A DNA stretch of 64,000 nt, from contig CAWGWA010000005.1 of NCBI GenBank assembly GCA_963826105.1, positions 1-64,000 on the forward strand. The letters are read 5' to 3'. The first letter of the stretch is position 1; each line of letters opens with the position of its first letter. Shown here in pieces: positions 48,097-58,391 of the stretch. Made by a program: the position numbers and the translations under genes. The notes under the pieces are model-generated. The model did not search any database. It saw nothing but the letters and a program-made list of their open reading frames with translations, and was not told where the DNA came from. Source of the stretch: WHTI01 sp963826105. Lineage in GTDB: Bacteria; Actinomycetota; CADDZG01; WHSQ01.

Positions 48097-49549
48097 CGAT
48101 CAAGATCTTCGACTCCATGGCACGCGATGTCGTCCCCCTCGAGACGCGTGAAGAGGGCAAGGTCGCCATGTATTGCTGTGGGCCGACCGTCTACAACTAC
48201 ATCCACATCGGCAACGCGCGGACGATGCTGTGGTTCGAGTTCATCCGTCGCTATCTCGACTACCGCGGCTACGACGTCACTTACGTCATGAACTACACGG
48301 ACGTCGACGACAAGATCATCGAACGGGCCAAGGTCGAGAAGATCCCACCCGAAGGCATCACCCAGAAGTACACGCGGGCTTTCGAGGAGGACCTCGCCGC
48401 GATGGGAGCGGGGACCCCCGACATCGTGAGTAAGGCGACCGACCACATCGGTGACATGGTGGCCGCCATCGAAGGGCTGGTGGACAAGGGGATCGCCTAC
48501 GAGTCCGACGGCAACGTCTGGTATTCGGTCGAGGCTTTCGATGGGTACGGGAAGCTGTCGGGTCGCACCCTCGAAGACATGCGGGCCGGAGAGCGGGTCG
48601 AGCCGATGCCCGGTAAACGTCATCCCCTCGACTTCTCCCTCTGGAAGACCGCCAAGGAGGGCGAGCCTTCGTGGGATTCCCCGTGGGGGCCGGGGCGCCC
48701 TGGATGGCACATCGAGTGCTCGGTGATGTCGACCAAGTACCTCGGGATGGATTTCGACGTCCACGGCGGCGGCACCGATCTCATCTTCCCCCACCACGAG
48801 AACGAGATCGCTCAGGCAGAGGGCTTGCTTGGCGGCGAGTTCGTGCGTCACTGGATGCATGCAGGGATGGTGCAGATGGGGTCCGAGAAGATGTCGAAGT
48901 CAATCGGCAACGTTGTACTCGCGCACGATGCGGTCGAGAGGTTCGGGGGGGCCGGTACTTCGTTACTGGGCGCTGTCCGGTTCGTACCGGTCGCAGGTTG
49001 CCTTCTCCGAGTCGGTAATCGCCGATTCGACCGCGGCCCACGAGCGGTGGTCGACGTTCCTAACCTCCGCACGCCACTCCCTGGGGACCGACATGCCGGA
49101 TGTTCCCGACCGTCCGAGGCGTCCGATCGGCGAGTCGATCCCGGAGGGCGCCGGGAGCCGAGTTCGTCGGCCGGTTCATCGAGTCGATGGATGACGATTT
49201 CAACTCAGCGGGCTCCTTCGCCGCCGTCCACGATCTTGTCCGGGACGCAAATCGCGGACTCGAAGGGACTCACGCAGGTGATCCCGCGGCGCGGGCGAGA
49301 CTCATCGATCTAACGTCGACGTTCCTGGAGCTGACCACCGTCCTGGGATTCCGGTTCGAGGATTCCGCGGGCGCATCGGGTGCTCTCGTCGCGGGATTGG
49401 TGGAGTTCCTCATCGAGATGCGCGACCAAGCGCGCGCCGAAAAGGCGTTCGAGAGAGCCGACGCCATCCGAGACAAGCTCACCGAGCTCGGTGTCGTTGC
49501 CGAGGACACACCTTCCGGAACGCGCTGGCGCATCGGTGCCTCGAACTAA
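48093..49549 (+). CDS. cysS: Cysteinyl-tRNA synthetase, frameshifted twice
   Basis: Class I synthetase with CCGPTVYNYIHIGNARTMLW (zinc Cys and HIGH-type motif), GGGTDLIFPHHENEIAQAEG and the KMSKS loop. The frame is lost at a run of seven G near 48950 (RFGG should continue PVLRYWALSGSYRSQ). It is lost again near 49148, before AEFVGRFIESMDDDFNSAGS. The anticodon-side helices finish at TAA 49547-49549. Both breaks need removal of one base. Intact length is about 485 residues, so this is CysS rather than the shorter mycothiol ligase MshC. Confidence 0.94.
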
Positions 49550-50293
49550 CCGCCCCGAGAACGACGAAGGTCATCGTTCCTCGCAGGACGACGGCCGGTC
49601 CTCGAGCTTCTTCGCGCAGGTAAGCCGGCGGAGAGGATCCTCGTTGCGAGCGAACTTGATCCCTCATCCTTGATCGGCGAGATCCGGAAGCTCGCGAACG
49701 CGGCGGCGGTTCCGATCCGTACCGTTCCGAAGGTCGAGATAGACAAGATCGTCGGCGGGATGAATCACCAAGGGGTGGTTGCGGTCACGGGTCGTTACCG
49801 GTACGTGCCCCTTCAGCGCCTGCTCGAGATCGACTCCCCGCGGCTCCTCTTCGTCGACAAAGTCACCGATCCTCACAACCTTGGATCGCTCCTCCGTTCC
49901 GCCGATGGAGCGGGGTTCTCGGGGGTGGTGATCCCGTCGCATCGCTCGGCCGCGGTCACGAGCGCCGTCAGGCGCGTGTCGGCGGGAGCATCCGAAGTGG
50001 TGCCCGTCGCCCGGGTGACGAACCTGGGTGGGGCGATCGACCAGGCGAAGGCGGCCGGGATCTGGATACTGGGGCTCGACGAGAAGGCGGTCGAAGACAT
50101 CTGGACCAGCGAACTGGCAGAACCACCGGTTGGTCTCGTGCTTGGAGCGGAGGACAAGGGGATCTCGAAGGGCGTTCGCGAGCGGTGCGACCAACTTGTA
50201 AAGATCCCAACATCGGGACGGCTCGGCTCGCTCAACGTGGCGGTCGCGGGAGCCGTAGCAATGTTTGAAGTCGCGCGACGAGTAGCCCGATAG
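49536..50293 (+). CDS. rlmB: 23S rRNA (guanosine-2'-O)-methyltransferase, RlmB/SpoU family, probably frameshifted
   Basis: The SPOUT catalytic domain is complete: FVDKVTDPHNLGSLLRSADG, GLVLGAEDKGIS and the knot-forming IPTSGRLGSLNVAVAGAVAM. The family N-terminus (GRRPVLELLRAGKPAERILV) is present upstream of TTG 49670 in the same frame but has no start codon. GTG 49536, inside the cysS end, opens a short frame (MPRTNRPENDEGHRSSQDDG) that would join it if one base were missing near 49580. The downstream part is certain; the first 15-20 residues are not. Confidence 0.88.
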
Positions 50294-50344
50294 TCGTTGT
50301 ATGACTACCGGTACTCTGCGAATCGCCGCGCATTCTAGGGATGG

Positions 50345-50995
50345 ATGGATATGTCCGTTTTAGGTGGATCCTTGTCCGATCTCGATGATGAAGTCCTCGT
50401 CGAGCTGGTTCGGGCAGGCGATGACCGGGCCATCGATGTCCTCCTGAACCGTTACCGGCACTTCGCTCGCGTGAAGGCCCGGACCTACTTCCTCGCCGGC
50501 GCCGACCGTGAGGACATCGTTCAGGAGGGGATGATCGGCCTCTTCAAGGCGATCAGGGATTACCGCTCCGACAAGCGTTCGGCTTTCCGCGGTTTTGCGG
50601 AGCTGTGCATCACGCGTCAGATCATCACGGCGATCAAGACGGCCACGAGACAGAAGCACGCACCCCTCAACTCCTACGTTTCGCTGAACAAGCCCCTGGG
50701 CGACGAGGACTCCGACAGCGTTTCCTTCGAAGAGGCGATCGTCGGAAGCGAGATCAGCGATCCGGCGGAGCTCGTGGTCTCGGCGGAAGAGATCGGCCGT
50801 ATCAGGACCTCGATGGGCGAGGTTCTGTCTACCCTGGAGGTTGAGGTCCTTGGGCTCTACATGGACGGGAAGTCCTACCTGGAGATCGCCGACATCCTGG
50901 GTCGGCACGTGAAGTCGATCGACAACGCACTCCAGCGGATCAAGAAGAAGCTCGAGGAGCATCTCGGCGACCAAACCGAGCGCGAGGCAGGCTAG
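50345..50995 (+). CDS. sigH: RNA polymerase sigma factor, SigH/Spo0H type
   Basis: 216 residues. Region 2 is YFLAGADREDIVQEGMIGLF and FRGFAELCITRQIITAIKTA, including the -10 recognition helix. Region 4 (LSTLEVEVLGLYMDGKSYLE, then IADILGRHVKSIDNALQRIK) has the helix-turn-helix. There is no region 1 or 3. The position after rlmB is the same as for Spo0H in Bacillus and clostridia. ATG 50341, 50345 and 50351 are close together, and AGGGA upstream fits the last two. Its regulon in this organism is unknown. Confidence 0.93.
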   Translation: MDMSVLGGSLSDLDDEVLVELVRAGDDRAIDVLLNRYRHFARVKARTYFLAGADREDIVQEGMIGLFKAIRDYRSDKRSAFRGFAELCITRQIITAIKTATRQKHAPLNSYVSLNKPLGDEDSDSVSFEEAIVGSEISDPAELVVSAEEIGRIRTSMGEVLSTLEVEVLGLYMDGKSYLEIADILGRHVKSIDNALQRIKKKLEEHLGDQTEREAG

Positions 50996-51049
50996 CCGCA
51001 GCCTCGAATGATGCCCACGCCGTCCTCCTGGGGATACCCTTTGCAGGAT

Positions 51050-51122
51050 GCTGGAGTAGCTCAGTTGGTAGAGCAGCCGATTTGTAATCGGCAGGTCGCA
51101 GGTTCGACTCCTGTCTCCAGCT
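51050..51122 (+). tRNA. tRNA-Thr (anticodon TGT)
   Basis: Acceptor GCTGGAG/CTCCAGC, D arm GCTC...GAGC, anticodon stem GCCGA/TCGGC with loop TTTGTAA, and T arm CAGG-TTCGACT-CCTG. No encoded CCA. It sits between sigH and gdh, about 40 bases before gdh, so gdh may be read from the tRNA promoter. Confidence 0.95.
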
Positions 51123-51163
51123 CGAACTAGAGATCACACGGACAACGACAACGGAGTCGAACC

Positions 51164-52457
<1,294 letters not shown>

Positions 52458-52484
52458 ATCCGCCGGTACCGGTCGGCGCCCCGC

Positions 52485-52490
52485 TAACCT
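52485..52490 (+). promoter_or_regulatory. -10 box of a leaderless-type promoter
   Basis: TAACCT, seven bases before ATG 52498, with no ribosome site. Confidence 0.45.
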
Positions 52491-52497
52491 GGGCTCC

Positions 52498-52791
52498 ATG
52501 ACTGAGAGCAGCGGGGACACCGCGGAACTGACCGAGCAGGATGTCGACATCCTCGATTTCGAGCGCTCGTGGTGGAAGCACGCCGGGGTCAAGGAGCAAG
52601 CGATCAAAGAGCGATTCGACATGTCCGCGACGCGCTACTACCAGTTGCTCAACGAGCTGATCGAGCACCCCTCGGCCCTCGCCTACGACCCCATCCTCGT
52701 CAAGCGTCTCAAGCGACTCCGGACCTACCGGAAGCGCCAACGTGTAGCCCGGCTGTTGGGCACCGAGTACGTCCCTAACAGCAAGCGCTAG
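52498..52791 (+). CDS. DUF3263 protein
   Basis: 97 residues. The core ILDFERSWWKHAGVKEQAIK with the following RFDMSATRYYQLLNELIEHP reads as a small helix-turn-helix and is characteristic of DUF3263, a family of actinobacteria. As in mycobacteria (Rv0430-Rv0431), it precedes a LytR_C protein. A DNA-binding role is likely from the helix pattern, with unknown targets. Confidence 0.85.
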   Translation: MTESSGDTAELTEQDVDILDFERSWWKHAGVKEQAIKERFDMSATRYYQLLNELIEHPSALAYDPILVKRLKRLRTYRKRQRVARLLGTEYVPNSKR

Positions 52792-52820
52792 CCTCGCCGC
52801 GGGCGAGGGTGAGGTAACCC

Positions 52821-53351
52821 ATGGGCCGACATTCCGAACCCGGAGACCTTCCGTTCCTGCGTTCCCTCCTTGCGGGGATGGTCCCGTGGCTGGTCGTCGG
52901 GGTCGTGGTGGCGGGCAGCGTGTGGGTGGCGGTCACCACGGTTGGTGGCGACGAGAGTCAGCCCGAGGTGGTGGTTCCGTCCCCAACGGAGACCGTCGAG
53001 GGGCTTCCGGACCCGGTGATTACTCCAACGCCCTCCGATGAGCCCACTCCGGAAGACGACGAGCCGGTCGACTTCGAAGGGGTGACTGCGCAGGTCTTGA
53101 ACGCGACCGGCGGCGTCGAAGGCGCAGGGCAGGACATGGCGGATCGCCTCGCGCGACTGGGTTTCGACATCATCGCGATCGATACCGCGCTCGGTGAGAT
53201 CGATGTCACGACGATCTACTGGACCTCCTCGAGTGGCCGACCGGCGGCCGAGGCGCTCGCCTCCGAGAACGGATGGATAGCGGCGGAGAAACCCGAGGAC
53301 CTGTCTTCGAGCGTGGACATCCATGTGCTCGTGGGTAAGGACGAGATCTAG
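52821..53351 (+). CDS. LytR_C-domain envelope protein (Cei-like)
   Basis: 176 residues. One membrane helix (about 18-40, MVPWLVVGVVVAGSVWVAVT) is followed by a Pro/Thr/Glu linker and a LytR_C domain (VTAQVLNATGGVEGAGQDMA ... RLGFDIIAIDT). It is probably a membrane-anchored periplasmic protein involved in envelope integrity. Position and architecture match Cei (Rv0431) of M. tuberculosis. It starts 30 bases after the DUF3263 gene. Confidence 0.8.
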   Translation: MGRHSEPGDLPFLRSLLAGMVPWLVVGVVVAGSVWVAVTTVGGDESQPEVVVPSPTETVEGLPDPVITPTPSDEPTPEDDEPVDFEGVTAQVLNATGGVEGAGQDMADRLARLGFDIIAIDTALGEIDVTTIYWTSSSGRPAAEALASENGWIAAEKPEDLSSSVDIHVLVGKDEI

Positions 53352-53374
53352 CCCCGGCCCACGAGCACATCGTC

Positions 53375-55912
53375 TTACTCAACCGTTACAGCCCTCAACA
53401 CATCGACCTTGGAGGCCCTGCGAGCGGGGAACACCGCCGCTCCGACCCCGGCGATCCCCGCGATGATCACGTAACCGATCAGCGTTACGTATGGGATCTC
53501 GAGGGCGGTGATGCCTTCGTCCGCCAGGGCCATGATCATCGCCCAGCCGAAGAACGCACCGATGACGAGTCCGAGAACGGCACCGAGGACCGCGACGATC
53601 ACGGCCTCCCAGCGGATCATCCGTCGTACTTGACCGCGGGACATACCGATCGCTCGCAGGAGTCCGATCTCCCGCGTCCTTTCGAAGATCGAGAGAGCCA
53701 AGGTGTTCACGATCCCGATGAAGGCGATGATCAGGGCGAGACCGAGTAGCGCGGTGACCAACCCCAAGAGCTGGTCGACCGCAGCGGCGGAGCTCTCGAG
53801 GAACTCCTCCTGGTCTTCGATCTCGACACTGGGGAAGCCTTCGAGCCCCGTTTCGACCGCGGTTCGCGCGTCGGCTGGGGTGACATCGTCGGACGTCTGG
53901 ATCACCAGGATCTGCACGTTCTGCTCCGCGACCGCCTCCTCGAAATCGGGCAGCGACAAGATGAAGTTCCCTGCGAGCGGGTTCCTCTCGTAGATCCCCT
54001 TGATCTCTTCCTCGCGAGGGGGCGAGGCCTGGAAGTGCATCTCGACCGTGTCGCCGACGCTCCACCCCTGGGCTTCAGCCTCAGGTCGGGAGATCAGGAG
54101 CCCATCGTCGGCCGCTGCGGCCAGGCTCCCGGCCACCATGTCGAAGTTGAGTACTCGACCTGCGGCCGCGACGTCCACGCCCTGGATGCCGACGGTTCGA
54201 CCCTCGATCCGGGAGGCACCCGAACGGAACCCCGCGGCGGTCTCGACCTCGGGGATCTCGTTGGCGGCGTCCTCCACCGCAGCGGGGAATCCTATGAATC
54301 CCCCGCCCTGCACGATGAAGTCGAAGTTTGTCGACCCTTCGATCAGTTCGGTTTGTGACGCCTTGATCGACGAAGCGAAGATGGTGATGAACCCAACGAG
54401 CGCGACCCCGATCATCAACGCCGCCGCCGTCGAGGAAGTTCGCTTCGGGTTCCGGACCGAGTTGTCGCGCGCCAATCGTCCCGGGATCTTCAGGTAACGG
54501 GCGAAGGGAGCCCCGATGCCGCGGGCGAGGGGCCCGGCGAGAACCGGCGCCATGGCGGCAACTCCTATGAAGGTGAGGAACGCTCCGAGACCAACGAGGG
54601 AAGCCGCGTCATCGCCACCACCAAAGAGCCCCAGGAGGAGCGCGGCGATCCCCAGGATGAGAGCGATCACCCCCGCTATCACGCGACGACGACCGGCCTG
54701 GATGGGGACGGTGAATCCTTCTCGCATGGCGGCCACCGGCGGTACCTTGGTCGCCCGCCGCGCCGGAGAGATCGACGCGATCACAGTGACCAGCGTCCCC
54801 ACGATCATCGGGATGACGGTCGCCTTGTAGGTGATCACCAGGGGCCCGGTCGGTAGATCGATCCCGAACGCCTCGAGGAGATTCTGCAGTCCGATCGCGA
54901 CCAGTATCCCTACGCCCACACCGATGGCGGATGCCAGCAACCCGGTGATCGTTGCTTCTACAAGGATCGACGTCATGACCTGGCGCCGGCTCGCTCCGAT
55001 GGCGCGGAGCAGAGCGAGTTCCCTCGTGCGCTGGGCGACGATTATCGAGAACGTATTGGCGATGATGAAGGAGCCCACGAACAGAGCGATGCCTGCGAAT
55101 ACGAGCAGCGCGATGCTGAAGAAGCCAAGGCCTTCCTGGATCTGATCGGTGGTTTCGTCCGTGATCTGGTTCCCGGTCGACACGTCGTACTCGGTCCCGA
55201 TCGCGTCGACGATCCGGTCCTGGAGCTCGCGTTGTGTGACTCCCTCCTCGGCGATGACATCGATCGAGTCGAACTCGCCGACCTTGTCGAAGAGTTCCTG
55301 GGCGGTGGCCAGTTCGAACCCGGCGAGGGTCGCTCCTGCGAGGTTGTCCGCTTCACCGAATCCGATGATCCCGCTGATGGTGAATTCCTGGGCCGGTCCC
55401 TCGATGATGACCTCGACCGTGTCGCCCACCTCGAAGCCGTATTCCTCTGCGGTTCGGGCATCCATAACCACATCGGTGGGCGACGTGGGAGGCCCTCCCT
55501 CTCTGATCGTTACGGGGTTCGTGTCCCCACCCTCGGGACCTGACCATGAGAGTCCGATCGTGGGTGGTCCCTGAGGGACGATCGCCTCCCCGTCCTTGTC
55601 AACGAATGCGGCCGATCCTTCAACGGAACCGTCCGCGTCGAGGACGCCGTCGACTGCCCTCACGTCCTCCAGGAGCGACTCGGGAAGCGTTGGTCGCTCG
55701 TCGAATTCGAACGACTCGAACTCCTGAGCGCCGCGGATGTTTACGTCGATCCCGGAGTAGACATCGGTGAACAGGTTGGTGAAGGTTGCGTTCAGCGTGT
55801 CAGAGAGGACGTACGTGCCGGCTACGAATGAGACGCCGAGCACGATCGAGAGCGCCGTCATCGCAAGACGCAGCTTGTGCGTCATCAGGCTCTTGAGGGT
55901 TGCCTTGAGCAT
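53375..55912 (-). CDS. ABC transporter permease, FtsX/MacB type
   Basis: 845 residues with two FtsX-like cores and large extracytoplasmic loops. The opening helix is LRLAMTALSIVLGVSFVAGT. FtsX-type blocks follow (IIVAQRTRELALLRAIGASR and SIFERTREIGLLRAIGMSRG), each near a helix bundle. About eight to ten helices in total suggest a single-chain duplicated permease. It pairs with the ATPase gene one base upstream. The substrate may be a lipid, peptide or drug; MacB/Lol-type mechanotransmission is expected. Confidence 0.9.
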   Translation of the reverse strand: MLKATLKSLMTHKLRLAMTALSIVLGVSFVAGTYVLSDTLNATFTNLFTDVYSGIDVNIRGAQEFESFEFDERPTLPESLLEDVRAVDGVLDADGSVEGSAAFVDKDGEAIVPQGPPTIGLSWSGPEGGDTNPVTIREGGPPTSPTDVVMDARTAEEYGFEVGDTVEVIIEGPAQEFTISGIIGFGEADNLAGATLAGFELATAQELFDKVGEFDSIDVIAEEGVTQRELQDRIVDAIGTEYDVSTGNQITDETTDQIQEGLGFFSIALLVFAGIALFVGSFIIANTFSIIVAQRTRELALLRAIGASRRQVMTSILVEATITGLLASAIGVGVGILVAIGLQNLLEAFGIDLPTGPLVITYKATVIPMIVGTLVTVIASISPARRATKVPPVAAMREGFTVPIQAGRRRVIAGVIALILGIAALLLGLFGGGDDAASLVGLGAFLTFIGVAAMAPVLAGPLARGIGAPFARYLKIPGRLARDNSVRNPKRTSSTAAALMIGVALVGFITIFASSIKASQTELIEGSTNFDFIVQGGGFIGFPAAVEDAANEIPEVETAAGFRSGASRIEGRTVGIQGVDVAAAGRVLNFDMVAGSLAAAADDGLLISRPEAEAQGWSVGDTVEMHFQASPPREEEIKGIYERNPLAGNFILSLPDFEEAVAEQNVQILVIQTSDDVTPADARTAVETGLEGFPSVEIEDQEEFLESSAAAVDQLLGLVTALLGLALIIAFIGIVNTLALSIFERTREIGLLRAIGMSRGQVRRMIRWEAVIVAVLGAVLGLVIGAFFGWAMIMALADEGITALEIPYVTLIGYVIIAGIAGVGAAVFPARRASKVDVLRAVTVE

Positions 55913-55913
55913 C

Positions 55914-56663
55914 TCAGACCTCCAGATGCTTCATGCGCTCGAGGATGCCATCGGGCGTCGGCGCCTCCATCTGATCGACGATGAGTCCGTCGGCAAGGAA
56001 CACCACTCGATCCGCGTAGCTGGCGGCCTTGGGATCGTGGGTCACCATCACGATGGTCTGTCCCATGTCCTTGACCGAAGCCTGGAGGAAGGCCAGGACC
56101 TCAGTGGAAGAGTTGCTGTCGAGGTTCCCGGTTGGCTCGTCGGCGAAGACGATCGCCGGACGGGACATCAGAGCCCTGGCGGCCGCGACCCTCTGCTGTT
56201 GGCCGCCCGAAAGCTCGGACGGTCGGTGGGAGAGCCGATCCCGAAGCCCGATCGAATCGATGACCTGATCGAACCAGGCGTGGTCCGGCTTACGCCCGGC
56301 GATGGATAGCGGAAGGATGATGTTGTCCTCCGCGCTCATCGACGGCAGCAGGTTGAAAGCCTGAAACACGAAGCCGACGTTGTCGCGACGAAGTTCGGTC
56401 AGAGCCTTGTCCTTCAGAGTTGTGAGGTCTGTCCCATCGATGAAGACCTTGCCCGCCGTGGGTTTGTCGAGGCCGGCCAAGCAGTGCATCAGGGTCGACT
56501 TGCCCGAGCCTGATGGGCCCATGATCGCCGTGAACTCACCGGCTCGGAAGTCGATATCGACTCCCCGGAGCGCTTGTACTGCCGCTGCCCCCTCGCCGAA
56601 GGTCTTCTGTAAACCACTAGCGCTGGCCGCGAAATTCTCCGTTGCGGTCTGTCCTTCGGTCAT
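55914..56663 (-). CDS. ABC transporter ATP-binding protein, MacB/LolD type
   Basis: 249 residues. Walker A GPSGSGKSTLMHCLAG, Q loop VFQAFNLLPSMS, signature LSGGQQQRVAAARAL, Walker B IVFADEPTGNLDS and H loop VTHDP are all intact. AGGGAG lies seven bases before the ATG. It drives the adjacent permease; the pair forms a complete export unit without a visible adaptor protein. Confidence 0.94.
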   Translation of the reverse strand: MTEGQTATENFAASASGLQKTFGEGAAAVQALRGVDIDFRAGEFTAIMGPSGSGKSTLMHCLAGLDKPTAGKVFIDGTDLTTLKDKALTELRRDNVGFVFQAFNLLPSMSAEDNIILPLSIAGRKPDHAWFDQVIDSIGLRDRLSHRPSELSGGQQQRVAAARALMSRPAIVFADEPTGNLDSNSSTEVLAFLQASVKDMGQTIVMVTHDPKAASYADRVVFLADGLIVDQMEAPTPDGILERMKHLEV

Positions 56664-56765
56664 GTTGGGCTCCCTTCGCTGCCGGTGGGGGACCGGAGCT
56701 CATCTAGGCGTATTGACAAAGTCTTACCGTTCCTGCATCGCGTCGTTGTCAGCGCGGCGACATGG

Positions 56766-57566
56766 CTAGCTGTCGCGACGTTCGATTGACAGTTCAAGCG
56801 TCAAGTTCAACGTGCCCGTGATGGGGAGTCCGTCCTCGAGAAGAACCCGAACCTCGAAACGCCCATCGGTCCTCGATTCCGCGGATCGAAGGAGTCCCGT
56901 GTCGATCTCGAGGATCGCAGCGGTCGTCGTATCGGCCGATCCCGTCATCTCCGCGTTGCCTTGGGGCAGCGCGGTCGTCCACACCAATGGCCCACCGCCG
57001 GTATACGTGAGCGAAGCAAGCACGCCGGCTCCGTCTTCGGCCAGTGCCTTGAGGCGCCCGGTGGTCGCCACTTGCTGGAATACCTGTCCGAGCTGGACTT
57101 CCTGGCTGGAACGCCACGTGTCATCGACCTCGACAGCTTCCAAAGGGAGAGGTGGCCGATAGGTGCCGATGAAACCGAGCTCGTCGGGGTCGAGTTCGGT
57201 TGCAGGCACACCGTCGACATCGATCACGTCTTCGACTTCGCCGCTGGACCCGACGACGAGAGTGAACGTTCGATCCGCCGTGCCCGGCGCAGGCAACCCG
57301 TCCTCTTCGATCTCCACCGGATGCATGGTCACTTCGACCTCATGTCCGTCGGACCGTTCCTCGAGGATCGTCTCGGTGATCTCGAAGACGGCACGGTAGG
57401 ACCCGGAACCGGTGCCGCCGATGTCCCATTCGGAGGATGCGTTGACCGTCATCAGATAGACGTGTTCCTCTCCGTCAACGTAGCGATAGGTGAGGTCGAC
57501 GGTGCCCGAGGTGCACGCGCCGAAGGCCATCAGTATCACTAGGAACATCGCCACCCTGCGCTTCAC
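56766..57566 (-). CDS. Putative lipoprotein, DUF6263-like
   Basis: About 266 residues from GTG 57566: basic start, hydrophobic core and cysteine (MKRRVAMFLVILMAFGAC), a plausible lipoprotein signal. The body is beta-rich (VDLTYRYVDGEEHVYLMTVN, a pattern like DUF6263 proteins) and has no catalytic motif that I recognise. A TAAACT box lies seven bases before the start, overlapping the divergent otsB promoter. ATG 57548 is an alternative start. Confidence 0.65.
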   Translation of the reverse strand: MKRRVAMFLVILMAFGACTSGTVDLTYRYVDGEEHVYLMTVNASSEWDIGGTGSGSYRAVFEITETILEERSDGHEVEVTMHPVEIEEDGLPAPGTADRTFTLVVGSSGEVEDVIDVDGVPATELDPDELGFIGTYRPPLPLEAVEVDDTWRSSQEVQLGQVFQQVATTGRLKALAEDGAGVLASLTYTGGGPLVWTTALPQGNAEMTGSADTTTAAILEIDTGLLRSAESRTDGRFEVRVLLEDGLPITGTLNLTLELSIERRDS

Positions 57567-57573
57567 GGAGGCG

Positions 57574-57583
57574 AGTTTAGGCT
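57574..57583. promoter_or_regulatory. Overlapping divergent -10 boxes
   Basis: On the plus strand TAGGCT (57578-57583) stands six bases before GTG 57590. On the minus strand TAAACT (read from 57579 to 57574) stands seven bases before GTG 57566. The boxes share two bases, so both genes appear to start from one compact bidirectional promoter with leaderless messages. Confidence 0.5.
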
Positions 57584-57589
57584 GGGCTA

Positions 57590-58391
57590 GTGGAAACCGA
57601 TCCGCTCCGCCCGTTCGTTGAGGACCCAGAGTCATCCGGTCTCTTCTTTGACTTCGATGGAGTCCTTTCCGACATCGTGGAGAAACCGTTCGATGCGCGG
57701 CCCGCGGAGCAGCGCGAGGGAAGCGCTGGATGCGCTTGCCGAGCGATTCAAGCTGGTTGCCGTTGTCTCGGGGCGAGGCGCGGGAGAACTGCTCACCTGG
57801 TTGGGCGACGGGATCGAGATATGGGGTATCCACGGAGCGCAGCGCACCTTCGAAGGGGAGGTCCTCCTCTCGGAGCGGGCGGAGCCGTACTCCGAGTTGA
57901 TGGACCGGGTGCGAACCGATGCCGAACAGCGGGTTGGTGAACTCGGTATCGAGGGAGCGCTGGTCGAGGACAAGGGTGTGATGTTCACGATCCACTACCG
58001 GGCAACGAGCGATCGAGTGGCGGCCAAGCGCGCGTTGGACGCTATCGCTGAGGAGCTTGCCGCGGGTTACGGAGTGGTGGCATCCCCGCAGAAGATGGCG
58101 ATCGAATTGCGTCCGCCGGTTGAGTTCGCCAAGTCTCAGGTGATCCTGCAGCGTGCGCGTGAGGCCACTCTGACGGCAGTCGCTTTCGTCGGCGATGACG
58201 TCGTTGACCTTCCGGGTTTCGATGCCCTCGACACCCTCGAGAACGAGGGGGTGACACCCTTCAGGATCGCGGTCGATTCCGATGAGGCGCCGCCCGAACT
58301 CCTGAAGCGAGCCGACCTGGTCCTGGCCGGCCCCGCAGCGGTGGTTACTTGGATGGAGATGCTGGTGTCTTCGGTTCCCCTCCGCGGCTGA
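57590..58391 (+). CDS. otsB: Trehalose-6-phosphate phosphatase-like HAD hydrolase, frameshifted
   Basis: HAD motif I is FFDFDGVLSDIV, the SGR region is VAVVSGRGAGELLTWLGD, and the acidic motif IV is FVGDDVVDLPGFDAL, as in OtsB. The frame is lost near 57702 between PFDARP and SSAREALDALAERFKL; one extra base in a GCG-rich run would explain it. It lies tail to tail with otsA, overlapping by 47 bases, which supports trehalose-6-phosphate as substrate. A glucosyl-3-phosphoglycerate phosphatase role (gpgS is nearby) is an alternative. Confidence 0.85.

Noticed and set aside
56713..56718. TTGACA resembling a -35 box
   Set aside because: No -10 element at a suitable distance, and on that strand it points into the end of a convergent gene.
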